Assembly: GCA_025352915.1 (NCBI GenBank)
Contig: JANXSA010000393.1
Span: forward strand, 1-11,802
Reading direction: 5' to 3'
Length of the DNA stretch: 11,802 nucleotides
Source: Rhodospirillales bacterium
GTDB lineage: Bacteria > Pseudomonadota > Alphaproteobacteria > Acetobacterales > Acetobacteraceae
Every line of letters begins with the position of its first letter. Position 1 is the first letter of the stretch. A model generated the notes under the pieces. It ran no database searches. It was given only the letters and a program-made list of their open reading frames with translations, and had not been told where the DNA came from. Shown here piece after piece: positions 7,052 through 11,802 of the stretch. A program made the position numbers and the translations under genes.

Positions 7052-8673
7052 CGCACCGCTGCCTCCCGTCCGCGGATCATGTCCGCCGCCTTCTCCGCGA
7101 TCGCCATGGTGGTGGCATAGGTGTTGGCCGAGATCATGCTCGGCATCACCGAGGCATCCACCACCCGCAACCCCTCCATCCCATGCACCTGCAACCGGTC
7201 GCTCACCACCGCACCGGGATCGCTATCTGGCCCCATCTTGCAAGTCCCGATCAGGTGATAGGTGGTCGAGCCATTGCGCCGGGCGAAATCCAGCCACTCG
7301 TCATCGCTCTGCACCTGCCCCCCCGGCAGCACCTCGCCATCCACGAACGGCGCCAGCTCCGGCGTCGACAACAGCCGCCGCATCAACCGCAACCCGCCCA
7401 GCAACACCCGCCAATCCCCCGGCGCCGACAGATAATTCGGCTGGAGCACCGGGTCCTCCCACACATCGGTCGACCGCGCCCGCACATACCCATGGCTCTC
7501 CGGCCGATGCTGCCACGCCCCCGCCGTCATGCCGGGATAATCGTCCAGCTCGTAGTTCCGGCCCTCCTTGTAGCTCCCCGGCGTGAACACGCATTGCAAA
7601 TCCGGCACGTCGAGCCCCTCGAAACTCTTCCAGAATACAAACACCTGGCTCGGCACCACCGACAGGATCGACGGCCGCCCCGCCGCCCAGCGCGCCACCT
7701 GCCCCACCAGCCGCGTCCCCTTGGCCAACTCGTTCAGCGTCACCGTGCCCGGCTTGGCCCGGTTCACCACCCGCACCGCGTAATGGTCGCGGAAATTCTC
7801 CCCCACGCCCCGCAACTCATGCCGAATCGGCACCCCCAGCGACGCCAGCAACGCCGCCGGCCCAATCCCCGAAACCTGCAACAGCCGCGCCGTATTCACC
7901 GTGCCACCGCACAAAATCACCTCGCGCCGCGCCCTTACCTCCACCGGCACGCCGCCGCGCAGCTTGAGATACCGCACCCCGACGGCCCGCTTGCCCTCCA
8001 GTATCACCTCGCTCGCCCTGGCGTCCGTCCGCACCTCCAGATTCGCCCGCGCCATCGCCGGCTTCAAAAACCCCCGCGCCGCACTGACCCGCCGCCCATT
8101 CAGGATCGCCCGCTGGAAATACCCCACCCCCGCCTGGTCGCCGCTGTTGTAATCGGGATTACGCGGAATTCCCGCCCCCACCGCGCCAGCAATGAACGCC
8201 TCGGACACCGGGTGAAACCAGTCCTGGTCGGTCACCGGAATCCCGCCATCGCGCCCATGCTTGTCGCTCGGGTCCACCCCGATCCGCCGCTCCGAGCGTT
8301 TGTAATACGGCAGCATGTCGTCATAGCCCCAGCCACGATTGCCGCGCTGCGCCCAGCTATCCAAATCCGCCGGCTGCCCCCGGTTATAGATCATGCCGTT
8401 GATCGAGCTCGACCCGCCCAGCACCCGCCCCTGCACCGTGGCAATCTGCCGCCCCCCGGTATTCTCGGTTGGCTCCGTCCGGAACTGCCAGGTCACCCCA
8501 GGATTGCCCATCGTCTTGATGAACCCCGCCGGCACATGAATCCACGGATTGCGATCCGGCGGCCCCGCCTCCAGCACACACACCGTAACCCCGGCATCCT
8601 CGCTCAGCCTGGCCGCAAGCACCGACCCCGCCGCCCCGGCGCCCACGATCACATAGTCAAATTCGTCCGCCAT
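7048..8673 (-). CDS. GMC-family FAD-dependent oxidoreductase (alcohol/choline dehydrogenase-like)
   Basis: Glucose-methanol-choline oxidoreductase of 541 residues that oxidises a primary alcohol or polyol with FAD. The N-terminal dinucleotide fold VIVGAGAAGSVLAARL starts at residue 8. GMC signature 1 is GRVLGGSSSINGMIYNRG (82-99) and signature 2 covers GGTVNTARLLQVSGIG (256-271). The catalytic pair is probably His473 (STYHLIGTCKMG) and Asn517 (SANTYATTMAIAEKAAD). There is no signal peptide. A betaine pathway role (BetA) is not supported, because no betB, betI or transporter is present. The ATG at 8673 was preferred to an in-frame TTG at 8715 that lies inside a repeat, although its own ribosome-binding site is weak. 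It is the first gene of the operon with the hydrolase and MAPEG protein. Confidence 0.93.
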   Translation of the reverse strand: MADEFDYVIVGAGAAGSVLAARLSEDAGVTVCVLEAGPPDRNPWIHVPAGFIKTMGNPGVTWQFRTEPTENTGGRQIATVQGRVLGGSSSINGMIYNRGQPADLDSWAQRGNRGWGYDDMLPYYKRSERRIGVDPSDKHGRDGGIPVTDQDWFHPVSEAFIAGAVGAGIPRNPDYNSGDQAGVGYFQRAILNGRRVSAARGFLKPAMARANLEVRTDARASEVILEGKRAVGVRYLKLRGGVPVEVRARREVILCGGTVNTARLLQVSGIGPAALLASLGVPIRHELRGVGENFRDHYAVRVVNRAKPGTVTLNELAKGTRLVGQVARWAAGRPSILSVVPSQVFVFWKSFEGLDVPDLQCVFTPGSYKEGRNYELDDYPGMTAGAWQHRPESHGYVRARSTDVWEDPVLQPNYLSAPGDWRVLLGGLRLMRRLLSTPELAPFVDGEVLPGGQVQSDDEWLDFARRNGSTTYHLIGTCKMGPDSDPGAVVSDRLQVHGMEGLRVVDASVMPSMISANTYATTMAIAEKAADMIRGREAAVR

Positions 8674-8693
8674 GCGCGTCGTTATCCCCAAGT

Positions 8694-8740
8694 AAGCAAG
8701 AGCCTCCGGCGGCAAAGGGCCGGCGGCCCTTTGATCCCAT
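8694..8740 (+). repeat. GC-rich palindromic repeat, copy 1
   Basis: It begins AAGCAAG, then GCCTCCGGCGGC, then a near-perfect palindrome CAAAGGGCC (8713-8721), GGC, GGCCCTTTG (8725-8733), and ends ATCCCAT. The same ordered blocks appear on the opposite strand at 8780-8850. It lies 20 nt upstream of the GMC start codon, so it is either within or just upstream of that promoter. Confidence 0.75.
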
Positions 8741-8779
8741 TAATTAAGCCCCGCAGGCAATCGCCATCGCGCTGAGTGG

Positions 8780-8850
8780 ATGAGGTCAAGGGGCCGCCGG
8801 CCCGTCACGCGAAAGCGTGCTGCGCACGACGCCGCCGGAGGCGCTTGCTT
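8780..8850 (-). repeat. GC-rich palindromic repeat, copy 2, inverted and enlarged
   Basis: Read on the minus strand it has AAGCAAG, GCCTCCGGCGGC, GGGCCGGCGGCCC, TTGAC and CTCAT in the same order as copy 1. About 27 nt are inserted between the second and third blocks. The insert can fold in two exclusive ways: CACGC-GAAA-GCGTG (8806-8819) or CGTGC-TGC-GCACG (8816-8828). Confidence 0.7.
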
Positions 8851-8951
8851 CCTTTTTTCCGCGGCGCTGCACAAAAAACCTCGCCCAACCCGTAGACTCG
8901 CTCCGGCGCTGGTGCATGATCCCCAGGATGCCACCCCCGCAGGAGCCCCGC

Positions 8952-9143
8952 ATGACCTTCCCCGAGATCACCGAGGCGATGATCCAGGCCTGGCACGGCG
9001 TGGTCCCTCCCAACGACCCGGCCCGCCGCATGGCCGCCGACCTGACCCAGACCATCGCCGCCTTTGAGAAAATCCGCGGCCGCATGCGCTTCGAGGACGA
9101 GCCCGCCTCCTTCGAAGCCGCCCTCAGGGAGTGCAAGGAATGA
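8952..9143 (+). CDS. Small AtzG/GatC-like amidase accessory protein
   Basis: This 63-residue protein precedes the amidase and overlaps it by 4 nt. It has two helical stretches (about 4-16 and 24-43), then an acidic tail FEDEPASFEAALRE. Length, position and the helix-then-EPASF tail fit AtzG-like proteins (DUF4089), which resemble GatC and pair with amidase-signature enzymes such as AtzE. No catalytic residues are expected; the role would be to stabilise or complete the amidase. The start is ATG 8952, supported by AGGAG (8941-8945) at 6-nt spacing. A longer frame from GTG 8817 would encode repeat sequence. The family assignment is from pattern and context, and the gene itself is well supported. 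Confidence 0.72.
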   Translation: MTFPEITEAMIQAWHGVVPPNDPARRMAADLTQTIAAFEKIRGRMRFEDEPASFEAALRECKE

Positions 9144-10558
9144 GCGGTCTCGCCGACTGGGGCCTGGTCCAGGCCGCCGACGCCATCGCCGCCCGCGAAA
9201 TCACCTCCACCGAATTGCTCGAAGCCTATCTCAAGCGCCTCGACTCGGTGAATCCGACCCTCAACGCCACCATCTGGGTGGACCGCGACCGCGCCCGTGG
9301 CGATGCCTTCGGCGCCGATGCAGCAATGGCTTCGGGCAAGGCGAAGGGAAAGCTGTTCGGCATCCCGCTCGCCCACAAGGACATGTACTACCAGGCCGGC
9401 CGGCCGAGCACCTGCGGTTCGGCGATCCGCCGCGACTTCGTGCCCGACTACACCTGCACCGTGGTCGAGCGCCTGGCCGACGAAGGCGCCTTCAGCTGCG
9501 CCGGCCTCAACATGGCCGAGTTCGCCCAGAACCCGACCGGCCACAACCGTGCCTTTGGCGATTGCCACAACCCGTGGAACCCGCCCTACATCACCGGCGG
9601 TTCCTCCTCCGGCTCCGGCGCTGCCGTCGCCGCCGGCATCACCCCGGCCTCGCTCGGCTCGGACACCGGCGGCTCGATCCGCCTGCCGGCCTCGGCCTGC
9701 GGCGTCACCGGCATCAAGCCGACCCAGACCCGCGTCAGCCGCTACGGCGTGATGCCGCTATCCTTCTCCGCCGACAATGTCGGCCCCCTTGCCCGCAGCG
9801 CGCTCGACTGCGCCCGCATCCTCGGCATCATCGCCGGCCACGACGCGAAAGACCCCACCAGCGCCCGCGAGCGCGTGCCGGATTACGAAGGCGCCTGCGA
9901 CGGCGACCTGCGCGGCCAGCGCATCGGCGTCCCCGAGAACTACTTCTTCGACACCGCCGCCCCCGAAATCCGCGCCGCCTTCGACGCCGCGATTGAGGTC
10001 CTGCGCGCCCGCGGTGCCACCATCGTCCCGGTCGAACTCCCCCTGATGGACGCCATCACCGCCTATGTCGGCGTCCTCTCCCGCGTCGAATCCGCCACCA
10101 TCCACGCCAATTGGATGCGCGAACAATCGCAGTCCTACGCCCAGCACCTCTCCGGCCGCATCTACCCCGGCTACGCCATCCCCGGCGCCTATTACGTCGA
10201 GGCCCTGGCCCAGCGCGGCCCGGTGCTGAAACAGTTCACCAAGGAGGTCTTCTCCAAAATCGACGTCCTCGCCTCGCCCACCATCCCGACCCTGCTGCCC
10301 ACCCTGGCCGAAACCGACATCGACCACGGCCCCCCGGGCACCGAGCACAAATTCATGGCCATCTCGGCCAACACCCGCCCGTTCAACTATCTCGGCCTGC
10401 CCAGCACCAGCCAGCCCTGCGGCTTCGACCCCAACGGCCTGCCGATCGGCCTGCAACTCGCCGCCCGCCCGTTCTCCGAAGCCCGCCTGTTCCGCGTCGC
10501 CGACGCCTACCAGCGCGACACGGACTGGCACGCCCGCCGCCCGAAAGTCGCCGCATGA
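9140..10558 (+). CDS. Amidase-signature family hydrolase (GatA/AtzE-like)
   Basis: Amidase-signature enzyme of 472 residues, normal length, predicted to hydrolyse a C-N bond in the cytoplasm. The Ser-cisSer-Lys triad is visible: Lys80 in PLAHKDMYY, cis-Ser155 in the glycine/serine-rich GGSSSGSGAAVAAGI (153-167), and nucleophile Ser179 in GSDTGGSIRLPAS. The C-terminal NYLGLPSTSQPCGFDPNGLP and GLQL also fit the family. GatA proper is unlikely, because no gatB is adjacent and the next gene is asparaginase-like. The start at ATG 9140 overlaps the preceding stop, with AGGGAG (9126-9131) upstream; an in-frame GTG at 9131 is less likely. The substrate is unknown, and amide or ureido catabolism is suggested by context. 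Confidence 0.93.
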   Translation: MSGLADWGLVQAADAIAAREITSTELLEAYLKRLDSVNPTLNATIWVDRDRARGDAFGADAAMASGKAKGKLFGIPLAHKDMYYQAGRPSTCGSAIRRDFVPDYTCTVVERLADEGAFSCAGLNMAEFAQNPTGHNRAFGDCHNPWNPPYITGGSSSGSGAAVAAGITPASLGSDTGGSIRLPASACGVTGIKPTQTRVSRYGVMPLSFSADNVGPLARSALDCARILGIIAGHDAKDPTSARERVPDYEGACDGDLRGQRIGVPENYFFDTAAPEIRAAFDAAIEVLRARGATIVPVELPLMDAITAYVGVLSRVESATIHANWMREQSQSYAQHLSGRIYPGYAIPGAYYVEALAQRGPVLKQFTKEVFSKIDVLASPTIPTLLPTLAETDIDHGPPGTEHKFMAISANTRPFNYLGLPSTSQPCGFDPNGLPIGLQLAARPFSEARLFRVADAYQRDTDWHARRPKVAA

Positions 10559-11550
10559 AATCGAAGATCGCCTTCATCGGCACCGGCGGCACCATCGCCT
10601 CGATCGGCGCCACCAACCTGGAACTCCAGGATTACGGCGCCAACGGCGTGATGCTGCAAGCGAGCGAAATCCTCGCCAAATTCCCCGAAGCGCAGCACTT
10701 CGCCGATGTTTTCGCCGTCGACTTCAAGGCCATCGCCAGCCCCGCCATCAGTTTCCCGGAATGGAAATCCCTCGTCCTGCTCTGCGATGATCTCGCAGCC
10801 AAACACCCCGACCTCGCCGGCATCGTCATCGGCCACGGCACCGCCACGCTGGAGGAAACCGCCTATTTCCTCAGCCTCACCCTGAAAATCACCATCCCCG
10901 TCGTCCTCGTCGGCAGCCAGCGCCCGGCCAGCGCGCTCTCCACCGATGCCGGCCTCAACCTGGCCAACGCCGTCCGCGTCGCCGCCTCCCCCGACGCCGT
11001 CGGCCTCGGCGTCCTCACCCTCCTGAACGACGAAATCCACGCCGCCCGCGACGTCGCCAAGACCTCCACCATGCGCCTGCAAACCTTCCGCACCCCGGAC
11101 TTCGGCGCCCTCGGCCACGCCGACGGCGACGCCATCGCCTTCTACCGCCGCCCGATCCGCCGCGCCTACCCCAACACCGAATTCGACATCCGCACCCTGG
11201 ACGCCCTCCCACGGGTCGACATCGCCTATTCCTACGCCGGCGCCGACGGCACCGCCGTCCGTGCCTTCGCCGCCGCCGGCGCCCGCGGCATCATCGCCGC
11301 CGGCTTCGCCCCAGGCTTCACCGCCCCCGGCGATTTCACCGCCCTCGAAGCGGCGGTGAAACAGGGCATCATCGTCATGCAAGGCACCCGCGTCGGCTCG
11401 GGCCGGACTCACAAAGGCAAACGCCTGCGCGAGGCCGGGTTTCTCATCACCGACAACCTGACCCCGCAAAAAGCCCGCATCCTGCTGGCATTGGCGCTGA
11501 CGAAAACCAGCGATCCCGCGGAGATCGAACGAGTATTTCTAGAATATTAA
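10555..11550 (+). CDS. L-asparaginase-fold amidohydrolase with altered substrate site
   Basis: Bacterial asparaginase (AnsA/AnsB) family, 331 residues, no signal peptide. The first-triad FIGTGGTIAS gives Thr13, equivalent to Thr12 of E. coli AnsB. The second block reads GHGTATLEETAYF (93-105): Thr96 matches Thr89, but Ala97 replaces Asp90. Lys169 in ARDVAKTST matches Lys162. In IASPAISFPEW (60-70), Ser62 matches Ser58 but Pro63 replaces Gln59. The C-terminal NLTPQKARILLALALTKT is typical. Since Gln59 and Asp90 hold the substrate's alpha-amino group in AnsB, true asparaginase activity is doubtful, and an amide without that group is more likely. The ATG overlaps the amidase stop by 4 nt, so translation is probably coupled; no good ribosome-binding site of its own is seen. 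Confidence 0.9.
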   Translation: MKSKIAFIGTGGTIASIGATNLELQDYGANGVMLQASEILAKFPEAQHFADVFAVDFKAIASPAISFPEWKSLVLLCDDLAAKHPDLAGIVIGHGTATLEETAYFLSLTLKITIPVVLVGSQRPASALSTDAGLNLANAVRVAASPDAVGLGVLTLLNDEIHAARDVAKTSTMRLQTFRTPDFGALGHADGDAIAFYRRPIRRAYPNTEFDIRTLDALPRVDIAYSYAGADGTAVRAFAAAGARGIIAAGFAPGFTAPGDFTALEAAVKQGIIVMQGTRVGSGRTHKGKRLREAGFLITDNLTPQKARILLALALTKTSDPAEIERVFLEY

Positions 11551-11597
11551 AGGTCTTTTTTTGTGAACAAAAAGAAGCAAAAAACTTTATCCATTTG
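11551..11597 (-). repeat. AT-rich hairpin repeat, subtype A (left half of composite 2)
   Basis: On the minus strand it begins GCAAATGGATAAAG and then T-run, GCTTCTTTTTG, TTCA and CAAAAA. It is nearly identical to the solo copy at 835-876. The outer stem is imperfect here because the right arm ends AAGACC rather than GAAG. It starts directly after the asparaginase-like stop. Confidence 0.88.
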
Positions 11598-11625
11598 CAC
11601 CCGGACCTGACGACCTGCACCCATA
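11598..11625. repeat. GC-rich centre of composite repeat 2
   Basis: The stretch has the order CACCCGG, ACCTGACGACC, TGCACCC. Its reverse complement aligns with 5732-5762 between the halves of composite 1, keeping GGGTGC and GTCGTCAG. Unlike composite 1, the flanking GGGTGC blocks here are direct repeats and not a clean hairpin. Confidence 0.65.
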
Positions 11626-11671
11626 CAAATGGATAAAAGTTTTTTGGTTCTTTTTTTCAAAAAAAGAACCC
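11626..11671 (+). repeat. AT-rich hairpin repeat, subtype B (right half of composite 2)
   Basis: CAAATGGATAAAAG, a T-run, then a perfect palindrome: GGTTCTTTTTTT (11646-11657), a single C, AAAAAAAGAACC (11659-11670). A 39-nt stretch is identical to the minus-strand copy at 5687-5731. It faces the subtype A copy at 11551-11597, which gives an inverted-repeat unit of about 120 bp. Confidence 0.9.
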
Positions 11672-11802
11672 TTACTATCCTCATAAATCCCCTCATTTTT
11701 TACTCTGGTACTACCTTGGCACTCTCTTTCATGACTCTGAATGACCCCGTTGTTCTTGTCATTTTTTGCCCAGGCTCAACGTGCAGCAGGCGGCCAGACG
11801 CG
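11672..11802. other. Low-GC tail without a convincing gene
   Basis: By hand count, 11671-11770 is about 41% GC, far below the flanking genes, and the content rises again toward the right edge. A minus-strand frame is open from the right edge to a TAA about 30 codons in, ending KESAKVVPE, and could be the C-terminus of a converging gene. A plus-strand frame is also open, with an ATG at 11731 but no ribosome-binding site. Neither shows a recognisable domain or the GC-rich codon use of the rest of the window. Confidence 0.4.

Larger units (their letters stand above)
8674..8951. other. Divergent intergenic region filled by inverted repeats
   Basis: This 278-bp region separates the GMC operon (minus) from the amidase operon (plus) and must contain both promoters. 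About 118 of its bases are two related repeats in opposite orientation (8694-8740 and 8780-8850), separated by 39 nt that include the only AT-rich patch, ATTAATTAA at 8739-8747. I see no convincing -35/-10 pair and no small gene. The amidase-side leader from 8851 begins with a pyrimidine tract and ends with the AGGAG ribosome-binding site at 8941-8945. Confidence 0.7.

Noticed and set aside
7048..8673. Assignment of the GMC gene as choline dehydrogenase betA
   Set aside because: Family-level motifs fit many GMC enzymes, and no betB, betI or choline/betaine transporter is nearby.
6637..8775. 712-codon plus-strand open frame rich in Pro, Arg and His
   Set aside because: It is the antisense shadow of the hydrolase and GMC genes, whose FAD-binding and GMC signatures and catalytic motifs are unmistakable. 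The low-complexity Pro/Arg/His composition is typical of antisense reading of GC-rich genes.
8817..8951. N-terminal extension of the 63-residue protein from a GTG at 8817
   Set aside because: The extra residues would be encoded by the intergenic repeat, and AGGAG sits at ideal distance from ATG 8952.
9758..10531. Long minus-strand open frames opposite the amidase and (10507-11469) the asparaginase-like gene
   Set aside because: Gly/Asp/Val-rich antisense artefacts of high-GC coding DNA with no domain or ribosome-binding support.
11646..11670. Classic Rho-independent terminators at the AT-rich hairpins
   Set aside because: The stems are mostly A/T and no U-tract follows the hairpin in the gene direction, so they do not fit the GC-stem plus U-run model. 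They are annotated as repeats, with termination left as a hypothesis.
11731..11802. Start of a plus-strand gene at ATG 11731
   Set aside because: It has no ribosome-binding site, only 24 codons before the edge, atypical composition and no recognisable sequence.
1..11802. CRISPR array, tRNA or rRNA gene, insertion sequence, or phage/defence genes
   Set aside because: No regularly spaced direct repeats, no cloverleaf or rRNA-like sequence and no transposase, integrase or nuclease motifs were seen. All long frames are metabolic genes or their shadows.

Overview
The window looks like chromosomal DNA of a high-GC alphaproteobacterium. The GC-rich codon use, the tkt-gap-pgk gene order, the Pgk variant HFDRPKG and the style of the dispersed intergenic repeats suggest Rhodospirillales, perhaps Acetobacteraceae. 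That placement is an impression and rests on no database search. No rRNA, tRNA, CRISPR array, transposase, integrase or phage gene is visible.

Layout. (1) 1-4007, minus strand: a central-carbon cluster transcribed tkt (transketolase), gap (GAPDH), pgk (phosphoglycerate kinase, running off the left edge). The gap-pgk spacer holds two unrelated repeat hairpins. (2) 4127-4615, minus: an orphan RutF/HpaC-type flavin reductase with a GTG start. It is divergent from (3) 4743-5684, plus: a fold-type IV PLP aminotransferase that resembles (R)-selective amine transaminases. The 127-bp region between them carries a perfect 10-bp inverted repeat placed almost symmetrically to the two starts. (4) 5802-8673, minus: a tightly coupled operon of GMC oxidoreductase, exported alpha/beta hydrolase and MAPEG membrane protein, with a 4-nt overlap and a 5-nt gap. 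(5) 8952-11550, plus: a coupled operon of a 63-residue AtzG/GatC-like protein, an amidase-signature hydrolase and an L-asparaginase-fold hydrolase, joined by two ATGA overlaps. The asparaginase-like protein keeps the catalytic Thr/Thr/Lys but has Ala and Pro where E. coli asparaginase II has the substrate-amino-binding Asp90 and Gln59. (6) 11551-11802: a composite AT-rich palindromic repeat, then low-GC sequence without a convincing gene.

How the parts may work together. Region 1 is the trunk of glycolysis and the non-oxidative pentose phosphate pathway. Region 5 looks like a two-step amide (C-N) hydrolysis pathway whose second enzyme may act on something other than asparagine. Region 4 could oxidise an alcohol and hydrolyse an ester, but no substrate can be read from the sequence.

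The least explained feature is a composite repeat of about 115 bp. It consists of two AT-rich hairpin modules facing each other across a GC-rich centre, and it occurs at the two plus-strand gene ends (5687-5798 and 11551-11671). A solo half lies after gap (835-876). The modules fall into two subtypes with different stem sequences that remain able to pair.
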